This document shows, piece by piece, positions 26,128-33,085 of a stretch of DNA of 36,739 bases (positions are counted from its first letter, which is position 1; each line of letters starts with the position of its first letter). Source of the DNA: Angustibacter sp. Root456. GTDB taxonomy: Bacteria > Actinomycetota > Actinomycetes > Actinomycetales > Angustibacteraceae. The position numbers were made by a program, and so were the translations under genes. Location: the NCBI RefSeq assembly GCF_001426435.1, contig NZ_LMER01000020.1:45815-82553 (forward strand), read 5' to 3'. The notes under the pieces were generated by a model. It was not told where the DNA came from. It searched no databases and was given only the letters and a program-made list of their open reading frames with translations.

Positions 26128-27200
26128 GACCAAGTTGTCGTCGCAACGGCCTGCGGGCTTGAGCCCACGATCTGCTGGGCTGGCGGCGGCGCGCCGAACT
26201 CGTCCGGCGCGGTGGCGGTGACGACGCGGTTGCGCCCGGCGGCCTTGGCGGCGTAGAGGGCGCCGTCGGCGCGACGCAGCGTGGCGTAGGGGTCTTCGGA
26301 CGGCGCGACGTCGGCCGCTCCCGCGGACCACGTGACGTCGTGGCCCAGGCGGTGCCACGACTCGCGGACCCGGTGCAGCACGGCCGTCACCACCGCTGGC
26401 GACGCCGCCTGGTGGAGCACCAGCACGAATTCCTCGCCGCCGAGCCGGGCGACGACGTCGCTGGCCCGCACGGCCTCACGCAGCACGCGGGCGAAGTCGA
26501 CCAGCACGGCGTCGCCGTACGCGTGGCCGTGCCGGTCGTTGACGAGCTTGAAGTGGTCGAGGTCGAGCACGACGACCGCGTCGCCGGGCGCGGCGCCGAC
26601 GAGGGCCGTGTCGAGGCCGCGCCGGTTGAGCACACTGGTGAGGGCGTCGGTCGCGGCCTGGCGCTCGAGGGCGGCGGTGCGTCCGCTGCTGAATGCGGCG
26701 CGAGCGGCCATGGCCTCGGCGATCACGACCCAGGTGCAGCCCGCGAGCACGCCACGCACGAGGTGGCGTGCGTCGAACTCGCCCAGCATGAGCAGGTAGA
26801 CCGACACCGCAGGCATCAAGAGCGTCAGCGACGTACCCGCCGGGGCAGCGAGGCCCGCGAAGAGGAACCACAGCGCGAGCAGGCCGGCGTACGGCGCCGC
26901 CGCACGCGGCGGCCCCAACGCCAGACAGCCGAGCACGCCGATGGCGACGACGGGCAGCGTGGCGACGCTGCGGCGAGGCCAGCGCTGCCAGGGCAGAGCC
27001 GCAGCACTCAGCCCCGCGACGATCAGCCCGACTCCGACGGCGAGCGGGACGCCGGCCGCACCGGCCGAGGCGTGCAGCCACACGCCGGTGCTCGCGACGA
27101 CCGCGCCCTCGAAGACGACGAGCACGATGCCCAGCCGCGCGGCAGCGGCGGTGTCGGTGACGTCCAACACCGCGGCCAACCGGCGCACGAGGCCCTGCAC
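26124..27200 (-). CDS. Six-TM membrane diguanylate cyclase, paralogue A
   Basis: A 358-aa paralogue of the next gene. The shared N-terminus reads VLDVTDTAAAARLG (VVDVRSTSDAARLG in the partner), both have AALPW at 67-71, and GGEEF falls at 254-258 in both. The RxxD site is RASD at 245-248. The first cyclase motif is DALTSVLNRRG, slightly altered from DALTG. It ends in an extra Pro/Ala-rich tail. The six-TM region has no known sensor name that I recognise. GTG at 27200 has a GAAGAT -10-like box six bases upstream. It is probably first in the run of three c-di-GMP genes. Confidence 0.92.
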   Translation of the reverse strand: MQGLVRRLAAVLDVTDTAAAARLGIVLVVFEGAVVASTGVWLHASAGAAGVPLAVGVGLIVAGLSAAALPWQRWPRRSVATLPVVAIGVLGCLALGPPRAAAPYAGLLALWFLFAGLAAPAGTSLTLLMPAVSVYLLMLGEFDARHLVRGVLAGCTWVVIAEAMAARAAFSSGRTAALERQAATDALTSVLNRRGLDTALVGAAPGDAVVVLDLDHFKLVNDRHGHAYGDAVLVDFARVLREAVRASDVVARLGGEEFVLVLHQAASPAVVTAVLHRVRESWHRLGHDVTWSAGAADVAPSEDPYATLRRADGALYAAKAAGRNRVVTATAPDEFGAPPPAQQIVGSSPQAVATTTWS

Positions 27201-27260
27201 GAGGTGATCTTCGACTCGTGGCGGCCGGCGCTTGAGGATTCGCGCAGGCGTGCCGCGCCG

Positions 27261-27650
27261 TCAGCGGGTGTAGTCGTCCTCGAGCCGCTCGATGTCGGAC
27301 TCGTTGAAGTCACCGAACGCGATCTCGAGCAGCCGGCCGGCGCGGTCGCTCTTGTTGGCCATGCGGTGGACGGCGCCACAGGGCACCCACACGTCGTCGC
27401 CCGGCTGCGCCGTCCACGAGCGGTCGTCGACGGTGACGTCGATCGGCACGTCGAGCACGTGCCAGAACTCGCCGCGGTGGCCGTGCTTCTGCAGGCTCAG
27501 CCGGTGGCCGGGCTCGACGGTGATGATCTTGACCGTGACGCGCTCGTTCGACACGAACTGCTGGAACTGACCCCAGGGGCGCTCGGCGACGAAGAACGCC
27601 TCGCGCGGGTCGGCGACCTGCGGCTGCGCGTCGTCCGGCCGGCTCACCAT
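27261..27650 (-). CDS. Stand-alone type II phosphomannose isomerase (cupin)
   Basis: A 129-aa single cupin matching the C-terminal isomerase half of bifunctional mannose-6-phosphate isomerase/GDP-mannose pyrophosphorylase proteins. Markers are ERPWGQFQQF, VEPGHRLSLQKHGHRGEFWHVL (cupin motif 1 with metal-binding His and Glu) and QPGDDVWVPCGAVHRMANK (motif 2). It should interconvert mannose-6-P and fructose-6-P. The ATG at 27650 overlaps the DUF2516 stop by seven bases, suggesting coupling. A 60-bp gap separates it from the first cyclase gene, so read-through is possible. Confidence 0.85.
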   Translation of the reverse strand: MVSRPDDAQPQVADPREAFFVAERPWGQFQQFVSNERVTVKIITVEPGHRLSLQKHGHRGEFWHVLDVPIDVTVDDRSWTAQPGDDVWVPCGAVHRMANKSDRAGRLLEIAFGDFNESDIERLEDDYTR

Positions 27651-27982
27651 GGACCGTAGGGGCCGGCTGACCCGCCGCGGCCGCCGCCTTGCACTTGGTT
27701 CAAGGCCGGCCGCACGTCGACGAGGTAGACGGCCGCTGCGACGAAGGCCGCGAGGTTCAGGAAGTTCAACGGGCTGAGGAAGGCGCCGTTGAACGAGATG
27801 AAGCCGATCGCGACCGCTACGCCGAGGATGATCATCCACCGCTGCTTGGTCATCTTGCCCGCGGCGACATAGGCGTCGGTACGGCGCCGGGCGCCGTCGA
27901 CGAGGGCGACCAGCTGGACGATGAAGGCCAGCACACCCAGCGCGAAGAAGACGAGGGCCTGCGCGGACCCGAGAGCGAACAT
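27644..27982 (-). CDS. DUF2516 family membrane protein
   Basis: A 112-aa protein with three membrane segments (about LVFFALGVLAFIVQLVALV, MIILGVAVAIGFISF and LNLAAFVAAAVYLV) and the family end VDVRPALNQVQ, then a Gly-rich tail. DUF2516 is restricted to Actinobacteria and sits next to HbhA-like genes in Mycobacterium (Rv0476). Function unknown. The ATG has TAGACT six bases upstream, a likely leaderless start. Its stop overlaps the cupin gene. Confidence 0.88.
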   Translation of the reverse strand: MFALGSAQALVFFALGVLAFIVQLVALVDGARRRTDAYVAAGKMTKQRWMIILGVAVAIGFISFNGAFLSPLNFLNLAAFVAAAVYLVDVRPALNQVQGGGRGGSAGPYGPW

Positions 27983-27988
27983 GAGAGG

Positions 27989-27994
27989 AGTCTA
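27989..27994 (-). promoter_or_regulatory. Putative leaderless promoter -10 of the DUF2516 gene
   Basis: TAGACT on the minus strand, six bases before the ATG, located between the terminator of the upstream gene and the start. Confidence 0.5.
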
Positions 27995-28007
27995 GGCGAG
28001 GACGTGA

Positions 28008-28038
28008 AGGGGACGGGCCGGCGCGCGGCCCGTCCCCT
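28008..28038 (-). terminator. Terminator after the HbhA-like gene
   Basis: A perfect 12-bp stem (GGGGACGGGCC core) around a 7-nt loop, 15 bp after the stop of the HbhA-like gene. No T-tract follows. Confidence 0.7.
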
Positions 28039-28053
28039 CCGACGCTCGATGCG

Positions 28054-28689
28054 TCAGTCGCCGACCTTGCTCGCGCTGGCCTCGGTCGCCTTCGCGGCAG
28101 CCGCAGCGGTCTTGCGAGCGCTGGTGACGGTGGCCTTCGCGGTGCTCTTCGCCCGCGTGGTGCGCTTCTTGGCGGTCGTGGTGGTGCGCTTGGCGGCCGA
28201 CTTGGTGCCGGTCGTGCGCTTGGCCACGGACTTCTGCGTGTCGGCCACGACCTCGCTGCCCTCGCGCTTCGCCGTGGTCACCGTGGCCTTGGCCGCGGTG
28301 CGGGTGTCAACGGCCGCGTGGCGGACGGTGGTGACGGCGGCCTTGCCGCGCGAGAGCGTGACCTTGCCCTGGGCGATGAGGTCCTGCGTCGCCTTCTGGC
28401 GCTTGATGCGGGCGACGAGCTTCTCACCGCGCGCCGCGAGGTCCTCGTACGCCTCCTCGGCCTTGCCGGCCAGCTCGATCGACTTGTTGAGGGCCACGAC
28501 CGGCACCTGCTGGGCCTGGCCGGGCAGCGCCTTGACGTCGAGGTTGAGGCGGGCGACCTCGACGCGCAGCTGCGCGCCACGAGCCCGAGCGTCGCGAGCC
28601 TTCTCGACCACGAGGTCGGTGGCGCCCACGAGGGCCAGCACCGGCGTCCGGTCGGTGACCGTCTTGCGGATGTCGTTCACGAGAGTCAT
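28054..28689 (-). CDS. HbhA-like helical protein with Lys/Ala/Thr-rich tail
   Basis: A 211-aa protein. Residues 1-105 form a helical region (PVLALVGATDLVVEKARDAR through EEAYEDLAARGEKLVARI), like mycobacterial heparin-binding haemagglutinin. From about 135 the sequence becomes a basic KRTTGTKSAAKRTTTTAKK-type tail, resembling histone H1 or HbhA's repeats. There is no signal peptide, as in HbhA. AAGGAG seven bases upstream is a good Shine-Dalgarno; the ATG overlaps the XRE regulator stop (ATGA). Synteny XRE-HbhA-DUF2516 matches Rv0474-Rv0476. Role may be surface, nucleoid or lipid-body binding; this is inference. Confidence 0.82.
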   Translation of the reverse strand: MTLVNDIRKTVTDRTPVLALVGATDLVVEKARDARARGAQLRVEVARLNLDVKALPGQAQQVPVVALNKSIELAGKAEEAYEDLAARGEKLVARIKRQKATQDLIAQGKVTLSRGKAAVTTVRHAAVDTRTAAKATVTTAKREGSEVVADTQKSVAKRTTGTKSAAKRTTTTAKKRTTRAKSTAKATVTSARKTAAAAAKATEASASKVGD

Positions 28690-29243
28690 GAGGTGCTCCT
28701 TCGGTCGCTGCTTCGGGTGGTCCGTGCGGTCGACGCCGCCGTCGACCGAGTCGTCGGGGCCGGCTTGCGCGCGGCTTTCTTCGCCGTCTTCGTGGCGGCC
28801 TTCTTGGCGGCCTTCTTCGTGGCCTTCGCAGTGGCCTTCGAAGTGGCCTTGGTGGCCGCGCGGGGCGCCGGCCGGGCGGCCGGCTCCTCGACGCGGGCGT
28901 TCTCAGCGCAGAACGACTCGTAGATGTCGAGCAGCACGCGCTTCTGCCGCTCGCTCAGGCCGGCGTCGCCGAGGATCGCGGCCTTCACCTCGACCTGACC
29001 GGCGTCCTGCTCCTCGAGGATCCCGGCCCGCACGTACAGCGACTCCGCACTGATCCGCAGGCCCTTGGCCAGCGACTGCAAGATCTCGGCGCTCGGCTTC
29101 TTCAGACCGCGCTCGATCTGGCTGAGGTAGGGGTTGCTGACGCCCGCCACCTCGGCGAGCTGGCGCAACGACAGCTTGGCGCTGTGCCGCTGCTCCTTGA
29201 GGAAGCCGCCGAGGTCAGCCAGGTCGTCCTTGATCGAACTCAC
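28686..29243 (-). CDS. XRE-family regulator with Lys/Ala-rich tail
   Basis: A 185-aa protein. A Cro/C1-type helix-turn-helix covers about residues 7-62 (LGGFLKEQRHS, LRQLAEVAGVSNPYLSQIERG, SAEILQSLAKGL). A middle helical part ends in VLLDIYESFCAEN. The last 60 residues are Lys/Ala/Thr-rich (AKATKKAAKKAATKTAKKAA), echoing the tail of the adjacent HbhA-like protein. This matches Rv0474 in position. GTG at 29243 is chosen because the HTH begins soon after; a longer frame adds 12 residues. Upstream it carries a GCTTGC-N14-GCAAGC inverted repeat that could be an operator. Confidence 0.87.
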   Translation of the reverse strand: MSSIKDDLADLGGFLKEQRHSAKLSLRQLAEVAGVSNPYLSQIERGLKKPSAEILQSLAKGLRISAESLYVRAGILEEQDAGQVEVKAAILGDAGLSERQKRVLLDIYESFCAENARVEEPAARPAPRAATKATSKATAKATKKAAKKAATKTAKKAARKPAPTTRSTAASTARTTRSSDRRSTS

Positions 29244-29328
29244 GCTTACTACTGTGCTTGCTGCAGTTAGCAGATGCAAGCGAGCAGGCCGTGAGCCCCC
29301 TCACACGCCCAGGGCTGATCATCCGCTG

Positions 29329-29359
29329 GGTGGTACACGAGTACTACCCCAGGTAGCAT
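29329..29359 (+). promoter_or_regulatory. Promoter/operator of the MazEF-type pair
   Basis: GGTGGTAC-ACGA-GTACTACC (29329-29348) is an inverted repeat with one mismatch, overlapping a TGGTAC -35-like box. After 17 bp comes TAGCAT (29354-29359), six bases before the antitoxin ATG. A third half-site GGTAG follows. The layout fits autorepression by the antitoxin and a leaderless mRNA. Confidence 0.55.
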
Positions 29360-29365
29360 CCCGGT

Positions 29366-29590
29366 ATGAAGGTCAGCATCAGCCTGCCTCGCGAGGACAT
29401 CGAGTTCCTCGACTCCTACGTCCACGAGCAGCGTCGCCCGTCACGCTCCGCTGCCATCCACGACGCCATCGCTGTCTTGCGGGCGGCTCGCCTACAGAGT
29501 GACTACGCGGCTGCGTTCGACGAGTGGGAGCACAGCGGCGAGGCCGCCGCATGGGAGGCAGTCACGGGCGACGGTCTCGGCGCTCGATGA
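29366..29590 (+). CDS. Ribbon-helix-helix antitoxin of a MazEF-type pair
   Basis: A 74-aa protein. The N-terminal MKVSISLPREDIEFLDSYV is a typical RHH (MetJ/Arc) strand and first helix; RPSRSAAIHDAIAVLR forms the second helix. The C-terminal half (YAAAFDEWEHSGEAAAWE) is acidic and Trp-containing, as toxin-binding tails of MazE-type antitoxins are. Its stop overlaps the toxin start (ATGA). No Shine-Dalgarno; a TAGCAT -10 six bases upstream suggests a leaderless mRNA. It should bind both the operator and the toxin. Resembles mycobacterial MazE antitoxins. Confidence 0.88.
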   Translation: MKVSISLPREDIEFLDSYVHEQRRPSRSAAIHDAIAVLRAARLQSDYAAAFDEWEHSGEAAAWEAVTGDGLGAR

Positions 29591-29934
29591 GGCGCGGCGA
29601 GATTCGGTATGCCGATCTCGAACCAGCTCGGGGATCAGAGGCAGGCAAGGTCCGACCGGTCGTCGTCGTGAGCAACAACGGGGCGAACGCCGCCGCAGCC
29701 GCTCGGGGACGAGGCGTCGTGACGATCGTGCCTCTCACGTCGAACGTCGACCGGGTGTTCGACTTCCAGGTGCTCGTGCCAGCGGTGGCATCCGGACTGC
29801 CGAGGGACTCCAAAGCACAGACCGAGCAGGTGCGAAGCATCGACGTCCGTCGACTTGGACCATCCGTCGGCGCGTTGCCGTCCCAGCTCGTCGTCGAGCT
29901 AGGGCACGCCTTGCGGCTTCATCTCGGTCTGTGA
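29587..29934 (+). CDS. mazF: MazF-type mRNA interferase toxin
   Basis: A 115-aa PemK/MazF toxin. RRGEIRYADLEPARGSEAGK carries the N-terminal core and active-site Arg loop; VRPVVVVSNNGAN is the signature strand; VVTIVPLTSNV includes the catalytic Thr/Ser region. It should cleave single-stranded RNA at a short motif that cannot be predicted here. The ATG overlaps the antitoxin stop, giving translational coupling. The pair interrupts the region between the XRE-HbhA block and RsiG and converges on rsiG seven bases later, so it looks like a separate cassette. Confidence 0.9.
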   Translation: MRRGEIRYADLEPARGSEAGKVRPVVVVSNNGANAAAAARGRGVVTIVPLTSNVDRVFDFQVLVPAVASGLPRDSKAQTEQVRSIDVRRLGPSVGALPSQLVVELGHALRLHLGL

Positions 29935-29941
29935 CCGAGGG

Positions 29942-30514
29942 TCACTCGGCGGCGAGGACGTCCTCGACGCTCGTCTCGCCCTCGCGGTAGCGGCGGCCGA
30001 CCTCGGTAGTGAGCAGGTCCATCACACCCTGCACCCGGTGGCGCGACTCGCTCACCGACGACTCCAGCGCCGCCAAGTGCTCGAGGGCGTGGGTCAGCTC
30101 GGCGTCGCTGAGGGACGACGGGTCGCTGGCTCGGACGTCGTCCACGGCGCTCTCGGCCGCCCGGCGGTGCTCACCCACCCGGCTCGGCTCGGCGGTGAGG
30201 TGCCGCCCGAGGCCGTGGTCGCTGCGCGGGCCGTCGGCGAGCACGCTGGCCAGGTCACGCGCCAGCTCTTGGTCGGAGCGGCTGCCGGCCGGAACGGCGC
30301 CGTCACCGGCGCGGCTGCGCTGCTCGGCGCGCAGCAGGTCCATGCGCCCCTGCAGCAGGCGGCGGGCGTAGCTGAGGTCGGCCTCCTCCTGCTCGGCGAG
30401 GTGCCGCCGCTCGCGCAGCTCGTCGATCGGCAGGTCCGCCAGACCCTGGGCGAAGGACGGTGCGAGGACGCGGTCGATCGGTCGGCGTCCACCCTCGTGC
30501 GGCTGCGTCGTCAT
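29942..30514 (-). CDS. rsiG: RsiG-type c-di-GMP-binding anti-sigma factor
   Basis: A 190-aa helical protein, often named 'aerial mycelium formation protein'. It contains two exact copies of the RsiG c-di-GMP signature E(X)3S(X)2R(X)3Q(X)3D: E44-S48-R51-Q55-D59 (EADLSYARRLLQGRMD) and E151-S155-R158-Q162-D166 (ESSVSESRHRVQGVMD). In Streptomyces RsiG binds a c-di-GMP dimer through both motifs and then sequesters the flagellar-type sigma WhiG. The ATG has GAGGA upstream and the gene sits seven bases after the BKACE stop, last in a minus-strand operon. No WhiG gene is in the window. Confidence 0.93.
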   Translation of the reverse strand: MTTQPHEGGRRPIDRVLAPSFAQGLADLPIDELRERRHLAEQEEADLSYARRLLQGRMDLLRAEQRSRAGDGAVPAGSRSDQELARDLASVLADGPRSDHGLGRHLTAEPSRVGEHRRAAESAVDDVRASDPSSLSDAELTHALEHLAALESSVSESRHRVQGVMDLLTTEVGRRYREGETSVEDVLAAE

Positions 30515-30520
30515 GGATCC

Positions 30521-31378
30521 TCAGCTCGACTGGCTCGGTGCGCGGCGGTCGCGCACAGCGAGCAGGCTACGCGCTTCGTCGGTGGACAGGGGCGGTCTCT
30601 GCATCACGGTCGCGAGGTGCGCTGCGCGCTCGACGAGCTCGGCGTTGTCGCGCACCGGGCGGCCCTTGGCGAAGACGAGGTTGTCCTCCATACCCACTCG
30701 CAGGTGGCCACCCATCGCGAGCGCCGCGGCGGCGATCGGCAGGTGCGTGCGCCCGATGCCGGTGGCCGACCACGACGTCACCTCGGCGGGCAGCATCTGC
30801 ACCCCGGCCACCAGCGCCTCGACCGTGCCCGGCATGCCACCCGGCACGCCGGTGACGAAGTCGACGTGCACCTTGCCGCCGTAGGGCAGGCCGTAGGTGT
30901 CGATGAGCCGGCGCAGCGCCGCGACGTGGCCGAGGTCGAACAGCTCGAACTCCGGCACCACCTCGCGCTCCTGCGCCTGCTGGTAGAGCTGGCCCATGAA
31001 CGGGTAGGGGTTGAGGAACACGTCGTCGCCGAAGTTCGTGGTGCCGCAGGTGAGCGAGCACGAGTCCGGCTCGGCGTCGAGCACGTTCAGGCGCGACTCG
31101 AGCGGGTCGTGCACGCTGCCGCCGGTCGACAGCTGCACGACCAGGTCGGTCTGCTCGCGCAGTGCCTGCACGGTGTCGCGCAGCCGCTGGGGGTCGAGCG
31201 TGGGCTGGTGCTCGTCGTCGCGGATGTGCACGTGGATGAGCGACGCACCGGCCGCTTCGCAGGCCTTGGCCTCGGCCACCAGCTCGTCGAGCGTGGTGGG
31301 CAGCTGCGGGACGTCGGACTTCGCGGTCTCGGCGCCAGTGGGGGCGACGGTGATCATGGTGCCGGGCATGGCCGACAT
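30521..31378 (-). CDS. BKACE / 3-keto-5-aminohexanoate cleavage family enzyme
   Basis: A 285-aa DUF849/BKACE enzyme. These zinc-dependent TIM-barrel enzymes condense a beta-keto acid with acetyl-CoA. The zinc site is in AGASLIHVHIRDD; other family segments are VVQLSTGGS, GGMPGTVEALVAGVQMLP, GGHLRVGMEDN and GRPVRDNAELVER. Specific substrate cannot be told. It lies eight bases after the YgfZ gene and before rsiG in the same strand. The start could also be the internal ATG of MPGTMITVAPTG. Confidence 0.88.
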   Translation of the reverse strand: MSAMPGTMITVAPTGAETAKSDVPQLPTTLDELVAEAKACEAAGASLIHVHIRDDEHQPTLDPQRLRDTVQALREQTDLVVQLSTGGSVHDPLESRLNVLDAEPDSCSLTCGTTNFGDDVFLNPYPFMGQLYQQAQEREVVPEFELFDLGHVAALRRLIDTYGLPYGGKVHVDFVTGVPGGMPGTVEALVAGVQMLPAEVTSWSATGIGRTHLPIAAAALAMGGHLRVGMEDNLVFAKGRPVRDNAELVERAAHLATVMQRPPLSTDEARSLLAVRDRRAPSQSS

Positions 31379-31385
31379 CCTGCCA

Positions 31386-32417
31386 TCAGGGCGCGACGAC
31401 GAGCTCCTGGGCGGCGCTCACGCCGTCGACGATCAGGACGGCGTCGGGGGCCGTGTTGCGCTTCACCAGGGCCAGGGCCACCGGACCGAGCTCGTGGTGG
31501 CGGGCCGCGGTGGTGACGTGACCGATGCGCCGCCCGTCCAGCTCGACGTCCGTGTTCGAGGTGGGCAGGTGGTGGGAGGAGCCGTCGAGGTGCAGCATCA
31601 CCAGGCGCCGCGGGGGGCGGCCGAGGTTGTGGACGCGGGCGATCGTCTCCTGGCCGCGGTAGCAGCCCTTGCGCAGGTGCACCGCGGTGCGCAGCCAGTC
31701 GACCTCGTGCGGGATCGTGCGGTGGTCGGTCTCGAAGCCGAGCCGGGGCCGCCAGGCCACGACCCGCAGCGCCTCGGCGGCCCACGTGCCGGCCAGGGGG
31801 CGCTCACCGACGACCTCCGCCAGCTGCCGGCGCGGGACGAGCAGCTCGCGCCAGGCACGGCCGTTCGCCGGGTGGTCGGCCTCGTCGACCGCCGCGTACG
31901 ACACGCTGCCCGGCGCCACGTGCGGCCACGGATCGCGCCAGGCCAGCGGCTCGCCGTCCGCGCTCTCGCGACCGACGGGCTCACCGAGCACGGCGAACTC
32001 GGCCGAGCGGTCGGTGACCTCGACCCGGAGCATGAACTGCATGCTGCGCAGCCACGCGATGAGCGCCTCGGCGGTGCCCGGCTCGGCCGTGATCCAGGCG
32101 CTCTCGCCGTCGTCCACGACGTGCAGCGCGTGCTCGACGTGTCCCTTGGGGCTGAGGATCAGGGCCTCGGTGGAGGTGCGCGGTGCCAGGTCGGTGAGGT
32201 GCTGGCTGGTGATGGAGTGCAGCCAGGAGAGGCGGTCGGGGCCGGTGACCGTGACCACCGCGCGGTGCGAGAGGTCGACGACGGCCACCCCCTCCTCGAG
32301 CAGCCGCTGCTCGCGGGTGGGGTCGCCGTAGTGCCAGGCGACACCGGCGTCGACACCGTCGGCCGCCACCGCACCGGGTCGGGTCAGCAGCGGGCTCGTG
32401 AGGGTGTCGAGGCTCAT
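31386..32417 (-). CDS. ygfZ: Folate-binding protein YgfZ (iron-sulfur cluster factor)
   Basis: A 343-aa GcvT-like protein. The signature KGCYRGQETIARVHNLGRPP contains the conserved Cys of the KGCYxGQE motif. The N-terminus (VAVVDLSHRAVVTVTGPDRLSWLHSI) is the GcvT-type folate domain. YgfZ uses tetrahydrofolate in repairing or maintaining Fe-S enzymes. It is co-directional with, and downstream of, the nitrobindin-like gene, with a 28-bp gap without obvious signals. Confidence 0.93.
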   Translation of the reverse strand: MSLDTLTSPLLTRPGAVAADGVDAGVAWHYGDPTREQRLLEEGVAVVDLSHRAVVTVTGPDRLSWLHSITSQHLTDLAPRTSTEALILSPKGHVEHALHVVDDGESAWITAEPGTAEALIAWLRSMQFMLRVEVTDRSAEFAVLGEPVGRESADGEPLAWRDPWPHVAPGSVSYAAVDEADHPANGRAWRELLVPRRQLAEVVGERPLAGTWAAEALRVVAWRPRLGFETDHRTIPHEVDWLRTAVHLRKGCYRGQETIARVHNLGRPPRRLVMLHLDGSSHHLPTSNTDVELDGRRIGHVTTAARHHELGPVALALVKRNTAPDAVLIVDGVSAAQELVVAP

Positions 32418-32445
32418 GCCTGGGTCAGCGTCCGTGGCGCGTCAC

Positions 32446-32937
32446 TCATTCCACGCGCTTGAGCTGGGCCGACGCGTGGGACTGCATCGGCTGGCCGACA
32501 GCGGCCATGTCCATCACCCACATGAGGTCGCTCTCGACCAGGCCGTACATGCGCTGCGCGGCCGTGTACTCCTTGGCGGTGGGCGTGCGGGCCACCATGT
32601 CGGTGTGCAGGTTGACGCGCGGGCCCTCGACCGACCCGACGTAGATCTCGACGTAGCCCGTCGGGTGGGTGAGCAGCACCTCGAGGTCGCCGTTCTCCCC
32701 CGGACGCCAGAAGCCGGTCTCGCTGGCGAGCGGGCGCACCCGGTTTCCGGCGCCGTCCAGCTCCCACGCCTGGCTGCGGTAGTGCAGGAACGGCCGGCCG
32801 TCGTGACGGAACTCGACCTCCTGGCCGAAGTTCGCCGACTCGATCGTCGGGTAGCCGACGACGCCCGCACCCTCCCAGCGGCCGATCAGCCAGGCGAGCG
32901 GCATGAGCGGGGCGGGCAGGTCAGGGGTGATCTCCAC
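32446..32937 (-). CDS. Nitrobindin-like FABP family heme protein
   Basis: A 163-aa beta-barrel protein. GRWEGAG at 19-25 is the GxWxGxG motif of nitrobindins (THAP4/Rv2717c type). H154 in MQSHASAQLKRV matches the C-terminal proximal heme histidine. It may bind heme and nitric oxide or isomerise peroxynitrite. It starts three bases after the stop of the small membrane gene, so they are a pair. GTG start without clear Shine-Dalgarno fits coupling. Confidence 0.9.
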   Translation of the reverse strand: MEITPDLPAPLMPLAWLIGRWEGAGVVGYPTIESANFGQEVEFRHDGRPFLHYRSQAWELDGAGNRVRPLASETGFWRPGENGDLEVLLTHPTGYVEIYVGSVEGPRVNLHTDMVARTPTAKEYTAAQRMYGLVESDLMWVMDMAAVGQPMQSHASAQLKRVE

Positions 32938-32940
32938 GGC

Positions 32941-33048
32941 TCAGCGCTGGCCGCGGAACAGGCGGTAGACCACGAACACCGCGAACCAGCCGATCACCAC
33001 GGACGTGGCGACCAGCACGGACGTGTAGACGATCTCCAGAGCACTCAC
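32941..33048 (-). CDS. Small single-pass membrane protein (35 aa)
   Basis: GTG-initiated reading frame VSALEIVYTSVLVATSVVIG then a hydrophobic end and a basic tail (YRLFRGQR). One membrane helix with a positively charged C-terminus suggests the C-terminus in the cytoplasm. TAGCAT lies seven bases before GTG, a leaderless signature, and the stop is three bases before the nitrobindin-like gene. That context supports translation. Function unknown. Confidence 0.6.
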   Translation of the reverse strand: MSALEIVYTSVLVATSVVIGWFAVFVVYRLFRGQR

Positions 33049-33055
33049 GGCCCCG

Positions 33056-33061
33056 ATGCTA
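33056..33061 (-). promoter_or_regulatory. Putative leaderless promoter -10 of the small membrane gene
   Basis: TAGCAT on the minus strand, seven bases before the GTG. This may drive the five-gene run ending with rsiG. Confidence 0.5.
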
Positions 33062-33072
33062 TCGGCCGCCGC

Positions 33073-33078
33073 TACGGT
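33073..33078 (+). promoter_or_regulatory. Putative leaderless promoter -10 of the DsrE gene
   Basis: TACGGT seven bases before the ATG, facing the TAGCAT box on the other strand 11 bp away. Confidence 0.4.
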
Positions 33079-33085
33079 GGCCACC

